NCBI GenBank assembly: GCA_022824945.1
Contig: JAJDYX010000039.1
Coordinates: forward strand, 124,001 to 188,000
Origin: Candidatus Latescibacterota bacterium
GTDB lineage: Bacteria; Latescibacterota; UBA2968
Reading direction: 5' to 3'
DNA: 64,000 bases
The translations under genes were made by a program, and so were the position numbers. Below are positions 34,069 to 42,729 of the stretch, in pieces (position 1 is the stretch's first letter; each line of letters opens with the position of its first letter). The notes below the pieces were generated by a model, which saw only the letters and a program-made list of their open reading frames with translations, was not told the DNA's origin and did not search any database.

Positions 34069-36060
34069 TCATTTCACAATCTTGAGCCTGTTTTCTGCGC
34101 CGTACAGACGATAGACTTTTTGAACCTGATCCAATTCCCTTTCTTCTATTTTTACGGTGAGTGGCCGGGGGGCAAGCAGTGCGAGGAGTCCCGGTCGTCC
34201 GATATGTCGGGCGATGTAGGGTACGACGCCTTCCTGCCGATAGCGCTGTTTGTGGTGCGGCTCAATTCCCCCTCTGGAGCCGAGGGTGATTTCGGATATT
34301 CGGTCATCCAGGATCGCCGCGTACAGGGCGATGTCATCGACGTATCCATAGCAGGTTGCTTGCTGAATCTCCCGCTGTCTCAGGAGGTCCAATGCTTCGA
34401 TGACGTGCTGTACGTTGGCCGTTGTCGAAGGTTCTCCCAGCAGCATCCCACTGTCGTCCATGCCGATACAATCCAGGGCGAGGACGGTTGTGCCAGAAGC
34501 TATCAGGTGCCGCACTTCGTCCGTTTGCAGGGCGCCCTGTTTGGTGCGGCTCTGGTGGAGATGGAGGGCTGTATTTTTTGATGTACCTTTCGGGGTTAAT
34601 AAAAAGGATGAGAGATTGAGGACGCCGTAGCGAATTTCTTTTCCAGTAAATTCATCTTCTTCGAATGTTCGGATGGTTTCGGGTGAGATGCGCGGTCTGT
34701 TTTCGGGTATTGCGAGGACTTTTGCCACTGTTTCCCGCAGGGCTATTCGCTCGCGTTTCCAGTCTTCCAGTTTTTGGGGTATGTCCAGTTCGGGTGGTAA
34801 TTCTTTCAAGATGGATGCTACCCATCCCCGCATCGCAAATTCCGGTGCTTCATATCCTTTCGGTGGCAAGCAGGCGAGTTCGTCGGTTGGTACTGGTGCC
34901 ACATTGAGATCGACGACCGCGGTTCCGGCGTAGTGTTTGTGGCTTTTATAGCCCGATTCGATGTCGATTCCGTGTGTATCTGTCCAGTCTCCCAGATAGA
35001 CTTCTGGTAGTTGTTTTACTGCTTCTGCGTCGAATTTCGGCATGCCCAGGTGTTTTTCTACCCAGGCGAAGGCGGGTTTGTTGAGGAAGTAGGGCCGGTG
35101 GCCGCCTTTTGGGGTGATGTGGATGTTGAATCGGTCCGGAATCCCGCAAATGTCATAGACCCGTCGCACTTGTCGGCAGGTTTCGAGTAGTCCACGATAC
35201 GCATGGGGAGGATAGTCCCATTCTCCGGCGAGGATGAGCGTGGCGCACCGGGGGGCACCCATCGCGATTTGTTCCGGCATATCGACATAGTACTTGAGGC
35301 GATAGGGACGCCATTCGCAACTCAGGTCGCCAACGATGTAGTCGAAATGGGTTACCCAGGAGGCGGGTAGGCTGAGGGCCAGGCGGTCGTCCGTGCAGAG
35401 GACGTTCATGGTGATGGTGCAGCCGAGTGAGTGGCCCACACAGCCGATTAGATCAGTATCTACTTCGGGACGGGTACAGAGGTAGTCGATGCCGCGGATG
35501 ATGTCGTAGGTCATTTTGCCGATGACGGAGCGGCCCACTTCAAAGCATCGGTCGATTCTGAATTCCAGACGGTGACCGCGTATTCCCGGGCGGTTTTCTT
35601 CGTCCCGTTCTTCTTCGCCCACCGGGTCGGGGATCAGGCAGATGATCCCCGCTTTGGCGTATATCTGACCCGCGTAGTGGTTGTAGAACGCGCTTTTGCT
35701 TCCGCCGTGACCGCTGGGGAAGATGAGGGCCGGGACTGGAAAGGCCACGTCTTTTGGCAGGAAGAGATGGGCGGGTATAGATGATCCCGGTTCGGCGTCG
35801 TAGATGACTTTTTCGATGGTGAAGTCGTCTCTTTCGATTTTCCCGACTGTGCGGGGGCAGAGGGGTCCGCTGGTTTCGGGAAAGTCGAAGATTGTGCGGA
35901 GGATAGGGCGCAGTTTGGCGGTGTGGGTCTCCCATTCTTCCCGGGTGCGGGGGAAGGCGTCGCTGATCCGCTTTTCGGGGAGTTGTGCCAGTTTTTCCCG
36001 CAGGTAGGCCACGTATTGCGCCTGTACTTTTGTGTGATCGGAATGTGTATGTGTGTTCAC
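34069..36060 (-). CDS. Tandem alpha/beta hydrolase (acetyl-xylan-esterase-like)
   Basis: 663-residue protein of two hydrolase-like halves. In the first half IFPSGHGGSKSAF provides the oxyanion region and CVGHSLGCTITMN the nucleophile S211; GGHRPYF near residue 318 may give the His. The second half (from about residue 440) repeats the fold but has CYGYVDDIAL where the GxSxG elbow should be, so it is probably inactive. The GTG at 36060 is chosen because CCGAAAGG stands just before it; a longer frame to 36123 lacks a ribosome site. Likely a deacetylase or esterase on sugars; no signal peptide seen. Confidence 0.8.
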   Translation of the reverse strand: MNTHTHSDHTKVQAQYVAYLREKLAQLPEKRISDAFPRTREEWETHTAKLRPILRTIFDFPETSGPLCPRTVGKIERDDFTIEKVIYDAEPGSSIPAHLFLPKDVAFPVPALIFPSGHGGSKSAFYNHYAGQIYAKAGIICLIPDPVGEEERDEENRPGIRGHRLEFRIDRCFEVGRSVIGKMTYDIIRGIDYLCTRPEVDTDLIGCVGHSLGCTITMNVLCTDDRLALSLPASWVTHFDYIVGDLSCEWRPYRLKYYVDMPEQIAMGAPRCATLILAGEWDYPPHAYRGLLETCRQVRRVYDICGIPDRFNIHITPKGGHRPYFLNKPAFAWVEKHLGMPKFDAEAVKQLPEVYLGDWTDTHGIDIESGYKSHKHYAGTAVVDLNVAPVPTDELACLPPKGYEAPEFAMRGWVASILKELPPELDIPQKLEDWKRERIALRETVAKVLAIPENRPRISPETIRTFEEDEFTGKEIRYGVLNLSSFLLTPKGTSKNTALHLHQSRTKQGALQTDEVRHLIASGTTVLALDCIGMDDSGMLLGEPSTTANVQHVIEALDLLRQREIQQATCYGYVDDIALYAAILDDRISEITLGSRGGIEPHHKQRYRQEGVVPYIARHIGRPGLLALLAPRPLTVKIEERELDQVQKVYRLYGAENRLKIVK

Positions 36061-36236
36061 GGTGTTTACCTTTCGGGGAAGAAGTTCCGGGGACAAGAAA
36101 ATCGGATGTGAACCCGAGGGCAATAAAAAAATGTCGTTTCCGATTTGATTTCTGCTTGATTTGTTTTTTTGGGATCACGATTTTAGGAGATAAGGGCGAT
36201 ACTATTTTTTCACTGATCAGAGAAGGGTTATCCGAT

Positions 36237-36998
36237 ATGGCGGAACGCAAGAAGTTGTTGATTACGGGGGCAGCGGGCAAGATTGGGACGGCGCTGCGCA
36301 AGCATCTGAGAAACCGATACGATTTTCGGTTGATGTTTCACTCGCAGATTCCGGACGGTCTGGACGAGAAGGACGAGGTGGTGGTTTCTGATATTTCCAA
36401 TTTTGAGGCTATGGTGGAGGCCGCTGCCGGGGTGGATGCGATTGCCCATCTGGCTCTTTTTAGAACCTGGCAGGGGATGCCGAATGCACAGAGGGCGCAG
36501 GTGACGTTTGATGTGGATATGAAGGGGACGTACAATATCTACGAGGCCGCGCGGATTAACCGGGTGCCGACGGTGGTCTATGCGAGTACGAATCATGTGA
36601 CCGGAATGAATGAGAAGGAGGGCATTTGTTCGGAGCCGGACAAACCCGTGCGTCCGGATGGGATCTATGGGGCTGGCAAGGCGTTTGGAGAGGCTCTGGG
36701 ACGGTTTTACGCCGATCAGTACGGGATCCGGGTGTTCTGTTTGCGGATCGCCAATTTCAATGGGCTGGATGAACCGGGACGGGATTATGAGCCGGGGCAA
36801 TCCCGTTGGTTCAGTCCCCGGGATATCGCTCAGATGACCTGGCGGTGTATTGAGGCAGAGGATCTGAAGTTTGAGATTTTCTACGGGGTGTCTCGGGGCG
36901 GCGAGGAGAAGTGGGATTTGTCCAATGCGCGGGAACTGATAGGGTTCGAGCCAGAGGACGATGGTTCTTTGCCGGAGCATCGGGCGAAGTATAAATGA
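36237..36998 (+). CDS. Extended SDR, uronate-dehydrogenase-like
   Basis: 253-residue NAD-dependent epimerase/dehydratase family protein. LLITGAAGKIGTALRK at residues 7-22 is the NAD site, VVYASTNHVTGM near 114-125 carries the Ser and a motif reminiscent of uronate dehydrogenases, and the catalytic Y-x3-K is YGAGK near 145. It would oxidise a uronic acid to the aldaric lactone, which suits the enolase-superfamily dehydratases downstream. The ATG at 36237 lacks a strong ribosome site; a longer frame begins at 35985 but overlaps the divergent gene. Confidence 0.85.
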   Translation: MAERKKLLITGAAGKIGTALRKHLRNRYDFRLMFHSQIPDGLDEKDEVVVSDISNFEAMVEAAAGVDAIAHLALFRTWQGMPNAQRAQVTFDVDMKGTYNIYEAARINRVPTVVYASTNHVTGMNEKEGICSEPDKPVRPDGIYGAGKAFGEALGRFYADQYGIRVFCLRIANFNGLDEPGRDYEPGQSRWFSPRDIAQMTWRCIEAEDLKFEIFYGVSRGGEEKWDLSNARELIGFEPEDDGSLPEHRAKYK

Positions 36999-37008
36999 GG
37001 GAAATTTT

Positions 37009-37785
37009 ATGACTGACGAAGAGAGATACTTGTTCGACCTCCAGGGCTATCTGGTGCTCCGCGGCGTGCTGACGCAGCAGGAGGTGGATGAGTTGAACGA
37101 GGTCTCGGATCGGGTGTATCCCAGGGATTACTCGGATGGCAATGATTCCAAGGGGCGCCGCGGCATTCGCAATGTCCGCTATGTCTCCCGGTGGGATCCA
37201 GCTTGCCAGCGGTTGATCGATCATCCGAGAATTGTGCCGATTCTGGCGGAGTTCCTCGGTCCCAAATTCCGCATTGACCACGATTATGCCATGTTTATGA
37301 ATGCTGGCAGCGATAGCGGGAATCTGCACGGCCTGCCAGAGTTGGGGACGCATCGATATTTCCACTATCTGGATGGGAAGGTGCGGACGGGGCTAACTGT
37401 GGTGACCTTTATGCTGGCTCCAGCCGGGGCAGGAGATGGCGGGTTTGTATGTGTTCCGGGTAGCCACAAAGGCAATTTTCCCGGGAACCTGCCAGAGGAT
37501 GTGCGCATGCAGAAGAGGGTGCCGCCCTATGTGGTACAGCCCGAGGTGGATGCAGGCGATGCGGTTATCTTTACCGAGGCTTTGACTCACGGAACTAAGG
37601 GTTGGCGCGGTACCCACGAACGGCGTGCCTTTCTCTACAAATACAATCCGGGACACATGGCCAACCATCAGGATGCCTACGATCCGGCGAACTATTTCGA
37701 ACCCACGCCACAGCAACGACGGATTATGGGTGCCCCGTCGGTTGGCAGTCGACCCAATGTGATTGCTCCGGACTCTACTCAATAG
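37009..37785 (+). CDS. PhyH-like protein with an altered iron site
   Basis: 258-residue PhyH-fold protein. GGFVCVPGSHKGNFP near 144-158 and the distal H194 (ALTHGTKGW) are clear. The usual H-x-D is not: the equivalent region reads NLHGLPELGTHRYFHYLDG, so H107 lacks an Asp two residues on. A subfamily with LHG in this place exists, so the iron ligands may differ rather than be lost. It starts 10 bp after the SDR gene and is probably co-transcribed. It faces the 607-residue gene with an 11-bp gap. Confidence 0.85.
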   Translation: MTDEERYLFDLQGYLVLRGVLTQQEVDELNEVSDRVYPRDYSDGNDSKGRRGIRNVRYVSRWDPACQRLIDHPRIVPILAEFLGPKFRIDHDYAMFMNAGSDSGNLHGLPELGTHRYFHYLDGKVRTGLTVVTFMLAPAGAGDGGFVCVPGSHKGNFPGNLPEDVRMQKRVPPYVVQPEVDAGDAVIFTEALTHGTKGWRGTHERRAFLYKYNPGHMANHQDAYDPANYFEPTPQQRRIMGAPSVGSRPNVIAPDSTQ

Positions 37786-37796
37786 GTGCTGCAAGA

Positions 37797-39620
37797 TCAC
37801 TTAAAAGACGGGAGAGCATAGGAGGGCTGGAAGGCAAAGCGTTTTAGTCTCAGGTGCAGGCGCGCCTGAGCACCTGGACCCAGATGTACTTGAAGATGTT
37901 TGCCGTTTATCTCGACGGATTGGTCATCGCTCTCAAGGGTTTCGAGACGTGCTCGGGTAAAGCAGTGTTCGCCAAAGGAACCGGCCTGGAGCAGTACGGC
38001 TCGGCCCTCCACCGGATCGGTATTTACCAGCGATACGCTGACCTGGTCGGTGCTGACCCGGTCAACCAGAGCCGCGATGTGTTCGGGTAACCCCGGGCGG
38101 TGGCGTTGCGGGTCGAAATAGCGCAAGTGGGCCTGCAGCATGCCGCCGTTGTACATGGCCGCCGGCGTGCCCATGGCCATTTGAATGAGGGCTTCGGGCA
38201 GTACTGGATTGAGTTTCTGGAAGTGGTAGCATTCGCGCGTTTCCGGGTCGCTGTCATCGTTTTCCAAACGCTCCAGGCTGTGGCAGATGCTGGAATAGGT
38301 CGAGTCGAATACCTGGTCGAGGTAGTCGGGATTTTTACCTTCGGTAAAGGCGAACCAGGCTTTTGGGGGACAGATACCGGCTTTGGCAGCGCCCCAGTCG
38401 GGTGGCAGGCCCACGAAGCCCTCGCGCCTTGGGAAGATCTCGTCGAGGCGAGCCAGATCCTCGGTGCTCTGGCTCAGGTAATACAGGTGGATGTAAAAAT
38501 GGGGGTCGGGCGGGCGGAAGTCGAACCAGCCGCAGTCGCCGTGTCGTGCTGGCACCAGAAATTGGCCGTTCTCTTCGCGCCGGTTTTCCCAGAGCATATC
38601 GAGTTGTGAACGGGCCAGGTCCAGATGCGACATGTCGCCGGTCATGAGCAGGGCGCAACTGCCGGCTACGAGGGCTGGCTCGACAATATTGCGCGCTCCG
38701 TGCGGCCAGCGCCAGCCGTAGTACCCGCCCCACCACTTGCCGCCCATCAATTCGCCGATGATGCCGTTGGGACCGATATTGTCGGGCATGATGCCATTAT
38801 TTTCGGTACAGCGCGTTTCCCAGGCTTGCAGATAATCCAGTACCCATTGCCGGTACTTGTCTTCGCCCGTGTAGAGGTACGCGTTGGTGATCAGGCTGGT
38901 GGCGCTCAGGTTGAGGGGTACGTCGCCGCGGGTCATGCGCTGATTGATCTGGTCGAGTACCCGGGCGAAGACCTGGTCGTCGGTCCAATCGACCTTGAAG
39001 AGTGGGTCGGAACTGTCAGCACCTTCTATGTCTTCATACGGAGCCAGGTATTCGGAGAGAATGGGGCGGTGGTAGTCCCAATCGGTTTGGGTGGTTACAA
39101 AGCGCGGTCCTTTGCTGCCGTTGAGGGGCGAGCGGATCATGCAGTGCTGGGCATCCCAGTTGGGTGCCAGCGGATCTTCGCCAGTGTACATGGCGGCGTA
39201 GCGCAGGGCGCGGGTGCGGTCGATGTGGTTTTTGGGATCGGCCATGGCCAGATAGTAGATGTAGGTATAGCTCTCGGAGTGGTGGAACCAGTCGAAGCCT
39301 GTGACGAATTCCCGTTCCACTGTGCCGTAGTTGGCGTATTGCCATGTGATGGCGTCCCACTCTTTGCGGGCGATCTGGTGGATGTGCTCACCGCCGCCTA
39401 TCAGGTAGAAGAGGGGGAAGGAGAGGAAGGCTTCATAGCCGTTGTCTGTGCCGTCCATGCTCGTCCACACCGTGCGCTGGATCAGGGTGCCGTCCGGACG
39501 GGTGCTGTGTTCGACAAAGGGGTGGGCTGCGCGGTCCATTACCGCTATTAGTTGGCGCTGGCGCACAGCCCAGTCAGGTGGTTGTTGGCGCGTTTTTGCA
39601 GCGAGTGTTGCACAGGTCAT
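37797..39620 (-). CDS. Unknown 607-residue protein, probable (alpha/alpha)-barrel
   Basis: 607-residue soluble protein. Repeated helical pairs with aromatic-rich turns (DNGYEAFLSFPLFYLIGGG, GFDWFHHSESYTYIYYLAMA, GGKWWGGYYGWRWPHG near 300) suggest an (alpha/alpha)6-type toroid as in glycan lyases and glycoside hydrolases, with a small beta domain at the C-terminus (VSLVNTDPVEGRAVLLQAG). I cannot match it to a named family or assign a catalytic residue. A GAAAGAC site precedes the ATG at 39620. It diverges from the enolase-superfamily gene. Confidence 0.7.
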   Translation of the reverse strand: MTCATLAAKTRQQPPDWAVRQRQLIAVMDRAAHPFVEHSTRPDGTLIQRTVWTSMDGTDNGYEAFLSFPLFYLIGGGEHIHQIARKEWDAITWQYANYGTVEREFVTGFDWFHHSESYTYIYYLAMADPKNHIDRTRALRYAAMYTGEDPLAPNWDAQHCMIRSPLNGSKGPRFVTTQTDWDYHRPILSEYLAPYEDIEGADSSDPLFKVDWTDDQVFARVLDQINQRMTRGDVPLNLSATSLITNAYLYTGEDKYRQWVLDYLQAWETRCTENNGIMPDNIGPNGIIGELMGGKWWGGYYGWRWPHGARNIVEPALVAGSCALLMTGDMSHLDLARSQLDMLWENRREENGQFLVPARHGDCGWFDFRPPDPHFYIHLYYLSQSTEDLARLDEIFPRREGFVGLPPDWGAAKAGICPPKAWFAFTEGKNPDYLDQVFDSTYSSICHSLERLENDDSDPETRECYHFQKLNPVLPEALIQMAMGTPAAMYNGGMLQAHLRYFDPQRHRPGLPEHIAALVDRVSTDQVSVSLVNTDPVEGRAVLLQAGSFGEHCFTRARLETLESDDQSVEINGKHLQVHLGPGAQARLHLRLKRFAFQPSYALPSFK

Positions 39621-39778
39621 TTTACTGTCTTTCGGGGTAAAGTTTGATGCTTTCTGGTCATGTGCCGTTGGGATAGTAAAATAAAGATACCATATTTTTT
39701 TTCAAACGCTAAATTATGTCTGGTCAGGCTGTTCGAGCAGTGTGTATGTGTGTTAAATTCTATCCGTGGGAGGACTGT

Positions 39779-40879
39779 ATGAGCAATGATCACGAGGACA
39801 GAGCATCGCGTATTCGCGTTACGGGGTTGACTGCGATACCGATTGGCGTGAAGGGATATGTCAAGGTCGAGACGAATGCCGGGATTACTGGCTGGGGTGA
39901 GATCAATAATATGGATACCAAGGTGACTTGCGCGCTTGCAGAGTCGCTTTCCGAACTGATTATTGGAGAGAATCCCACGCGTACGGAGCACCTCTGGCAG
40001 CGGATGTTCCGCGCACATCGCAATATCCGCAACGGCGGTTTGATGGTTCATACGATTTCCGCGATTGATATGGCGCTGTGGGATATCTGTGGCAAGCTGC
40101 ACGGCGTTCCGGTGTATCGGCTGTTGGGCGGTCCGTGTCGGGACAAGATATGGATGTATCCAAGTCCAAAGGCGATTAAGACGGGACCGGGCGGTGCCCA
40201 GTATTTTGCGGGTACGCCTGCCGAGATTGAGGCAATTGTTCAGAAAATTAGTGATGCGAGGGAGAAGGTGGGGCACGATGGTGCCGTGATGTTCGATGCA
40301 CATAGCTGCCTCCCACCGCCTCTGGTGAGGCAGTTTGCGGGCTATTTGAAGTCCGACGATTTGCTGTTTTTGGAAGAGGCGTGGGTGCCGGGGAATATAG
40401 AGAATATGAAGAAGGTCCGCGAGATGGTGCCGGTGCCGCTTGCGACGGGTGAGCGAGATCGCACGATCTGGGAGGTGCGGGAGATTTTGGAGGCGCAGGT
40501 GATCGATGTGCTTCAGCCGGATTGCGGTCACGGTGGGGGGATTACCCAGATGAAGAAGGTGGCTGCACTCGCCGAGGCGCATTTTGTTCCCATTGCACCG
40601 CATTGCACGATGTCCCATCTGGGTTTGACGGCGAGCCTGCATGTAGCAGCGTCGGTGCCGATGTTTTTGATTCACGAGGGCTATGAGGGTGTGCTTCCCG
40701 AAGATGTGGCGATTAAGACCTGGGAAATGGATGACGAAGGCTATGTGTCTTTGCCCGAGGGACCTGGGCTGGGCGTTGAGGTCAACGAAGCGCGTGCTAT
40801 CGAAGTGGGGCAGAATCCTGCGCGTCCATTCGAGTGGCCTAATGCGAGGCTCCGGGATGGGGCGGTGTCGGATTATTGA
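39779..40879 (+). CDS. Enolase-superfamily enzyme (mandelate racemase / dehydratase type)
   Basis: 366-residue protein. Metal ligands appear as D173 (MFDAHS), E199 (FLEEAW) and E225 (TGERDR), and H275 in IAPHCTMSH is the likely general base/acid with D248 behind it. This H/D pattern fits the galactonate/gluconate-type acid-sugar dehydratases; no clear K-x-K is present on the second strand. ATG 39779 follows GGGAGGACTGT. It starts a three-gene run with an M19-like protein and a sugar isomerase-like protein. Confidence 0.9.
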   Translation: MSNDHEDRASRIRVTGLTAIPIGVKGYVKVETNAGITGWGEINNMDTKVTCALAESLSELIIGENPTRTEHLWQRMFRAHRNIRNGGLMVHTISAIDMALWDICGKLHGVPVYRLLGGPCRDKIWMYPSPKAIKTGPGGAQYFAGTPAEIEAIVQKISDAREKVGHDGAVMFDAHSCLPPPLVRQFAGYLKSDDLLFLEEAWVPGNIENMKKVREMVPVPLATGERDRTIWEVREILEAQVIDVLQPDCGHGGGITQMKKVAALAEAHFVPIAPHCTMSHLGLTASLHVAASVPMFLIHEGYEGVLPEDVAIKTWEMDDEGYVSLPEGPGLGVEVNEARAIEVGQNPARPFEWPNARLRDGAVSDY

Positions 40880-40894
40880 TGGAGGAACAGGTTG

Positions 40895-41902
40895 ATGAGT
40901 ACGGACGCGAGGAAGATCTACGACGAGGCGATTGTGATAGATGGCCTGAGCATTAGCAACTGGGAGAGCGATGCGGTGTTCAGGCGTTTGCGGGCTGGCA
41001 ATATCACTGCTATCAATGCCACGGTGGCTACGTGGGAAAATTTTGTGCAGACGATGGCGCATCTATCGGCGTGGATGCGGCGCTTTCGCGAGCGCGATGA
41101 CATTTTGCAGGTGAAGGAGACTGCGGATATTTATGCTGCCAAAGAGCAGGGGAAGACCGGGATTATTCTCAGTTTTCAGAATGCTTCGCCCATAGAAAAT
41201 GAGCTGGATCGCCTGGGGCTGTTTCTCGCCCTCGGCGTGCGCGTGATTCAACTGACCTATCACGAGACCAATTTGCTGGGCAGCGGTTGCTGGGAGCGAA
41301 CCGATGGTGGCCTGAGCAATTTTGGCGTGGATGCGGTGCGCGAAATGAACCGGCTCGGTATTGTTATCGATTTGTCGCATGTCGGTCCGAAAACGACGAT
41401 GGACGCCATTGAGATGTCCGAGCAGCCGGTCGCCATTACCCATGCCAATGCGCGCAGTTTTTGCGGTCATCCGCGGAATAAGGAAGAAGATGCGCTCAAG
41501 CTGCTCGCGGAGAAGGGGGGCGTTGTGGGTGCCACGTCCTTCGCCAATTTTCTTCCCAGGGGATTCGATTCGACTGTCGAGGATTTTGTCGATGCTATCG
41601 ACGATATGGTGGAGCGGGTCGGCATTGATCATGTGGCTATTGGAACCGATTCCACACACGATCAGCCGCTCGAGTTCTGGCATTATATCGGTTCGCAGCA
41701 GGGTACGAAGTTTCCCTCGACTTTTGCCGATGGCTCGGTGCCATACACCGAACTGAGCTTTCAACCGAAGGGGATTGACAGCCCGGCGGAGTTTCCCAAT
41801 CTGGCAGAGGCTCTCGTCAATCGCGGGTACAGCGCCGAGGATATCACCAGGCTGTTGGGCGGAAATTGGATGAATCTGTTCGAGCGAGTGTGGAATGTTT
41901 GA
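40895..41902 (+). CDS. Membrane-dipeptidase (M19)-like protein with changed metal site
   Basis: 335-residue TIM-barrel protein of the renal dipeptidase/M19 family. DLSHVG (H162) and ITHANAR (H183) match the second-zinc histidines. The first-zinc motif DGHxD reads DGLSI (residues 16-20) and the bridging-Glu region reads SFQNAS instead of a G-x-E-G pattern. A mononuclear or non-peptidase activity is therefore likely. GGAGGAACAGG precedes ATG 40895. It follows the dehydratase by 15 bp and precedes the isomerase-like gene by 16 bp. Confidence 0.85.
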   Translation: MSTDARKIYDEAIVIDGLSISNWESDAVFRRLRAGNITAINATVATWENFVQTMAHLSAWMRRFRERDDILQVKETADIYAAKEQGKTGIILSFQNASPIENELDRLGLFLALGVRVIQLTYHETNLLGSGCWERTDGGLSNFGVDAVREMNRLGIVIDLSHVGPKTTMDAIEMSEQPVAITHANARSFCGHPRNKEEDALKLLAEKGGVVGATSFANFLPRGFDSTVEDFVDAIDDMVERVGIDHVAIGTDSTHDQPLEFWHYIGSQQGTKFPSTFADGSVPYTELSFQPKGIDSPAEFPNLAEALVNRGYSAEDITRLLGGNWMNLFERVWNV

Positions 41903-41918
41903 AGTAGGGGGTCACGAT

Positions 41919-42722
41919 ATGAAAGTAGGTGTTTACGCTTCGATGTTCGGGAAGGATGATCCTCCGCGCCTGGAGAGTGTGGAAAGCTATATCCAACTGG
42001 CGTACCAATTGAAGCTGGATGTGATCGATTTCCACAGTGGGCGTGGATTTCAGTCGAAGCAGCCAGCGTACTTGTTCGAGGTGAAGATGCAGTGCCTAAG
42101 GTACGGGCTGTCAATCGGGTATCTGGCTTCGGGTGGGCATTTTGTGGGGTCCGATGCGGATCTGGCTGAGAAACTGGCTCAGGCGAGAGCAGATGTGGAT
42201 ACGGCGGCGTTTATAGGTGCGCCCATGATCCGGTTGTTTTGCGGGCAGCCGCTAAAAGATGCCGAAGCGCAGAGGCGGGAGATCCGGTGTTTTCAGGATG
42301 CAGCCGATTATGCCGCAGAGAAGGGGATTGTTGTGGGGCTACAGAACCATCCTTCTACGGGGGAAGATGTGCTGCGGATTCTGGAACAGACAGATCGGGA
42401 CAATTTTACGCTTATTATGGACACCGGACAGTGGGTCGGGTCGCCCGCGCGGAATCAGGGGGTGCCGGATCCGGAGGTGGATATCTATGCGTTTATGGAA
42501 CAGACAGCGCCATATACAGCCCATGTCCGGGCCAAGTTTTACAAGATCGATACGGGGGAGGAGGCGTGGCTGGATTATCCGCGGATTATTCAGATCCTGA
42601 AGGATGTGGACTTCAACGGCACGGTTTCGGTGGTCTTTGAAGGCAAGGATTTGAATGCGTGCGACGATACAGAGGTGATCCGGCTGGCGGTTGCCCACCT
42701 GCGGGCGGTGATTGCAGGTTGA
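41919..42722 (+). CDS. Sugar phosphate isomerase/epimerase-like TIM-barrel protein
   Basis: 267-residue protein of the xylose-isomerase-like/AP-endonuclease-2 fold. Metal-binding positions are suggested by VGLQNHPST near 140 and LIMDTGQW near 170, and by a late FEGKD. ATG 41919 is chosen because TAGGGGGTCAC stands before it; an upstream ATG at 41895 overlaps the preceding gene by 8 bp and is possible. It probably isomerises a ketose or keto-acid sugar released by the dehydratases. Confidence 0.85.
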   Translation: MKVGVYASMFGKDDPPRLESVESYIQLAYQLKLDVIDFHSGRGFQSKQPAYLFEVKMQCLRYGLSIGYLASGGHFVGSDADLAEKLAQARADVDTAAFIGAPMIRLFCGQPLKDAEAQRREIRCFQDAADYAAEKGIVVGLQNHPSTGEDVLRILEQTDRDNFTLIMDTGQWVGSPARNQGVPDPEVDIYAFMEQTAPYTAHVRAKFYKIDTGEEAWLDYPRIIQILKDVDFNGTVSVVFEGKDLNACDDTEVIRLAVAHLRAVIAG

Positions 42723-42729
42723 ATGTACT

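Noticed and set aside
38625..39551. 308-codon plus-strand frame opposite the 607-residue gene
   Set aside because: Val/Gly-rich shadow composition. The minus-strand gene has a better start, a ribosome site and protein-like sequence.
39617..41062. 481-codon open frame on the minus strand opposite the enolase-superfamily gene
   Set aside because: It is rich in His, Arg, Ile and Pro with no domain, and is the mirror of a well-supported gene. Strong third-position bias in this genome keeps antisense frames open.
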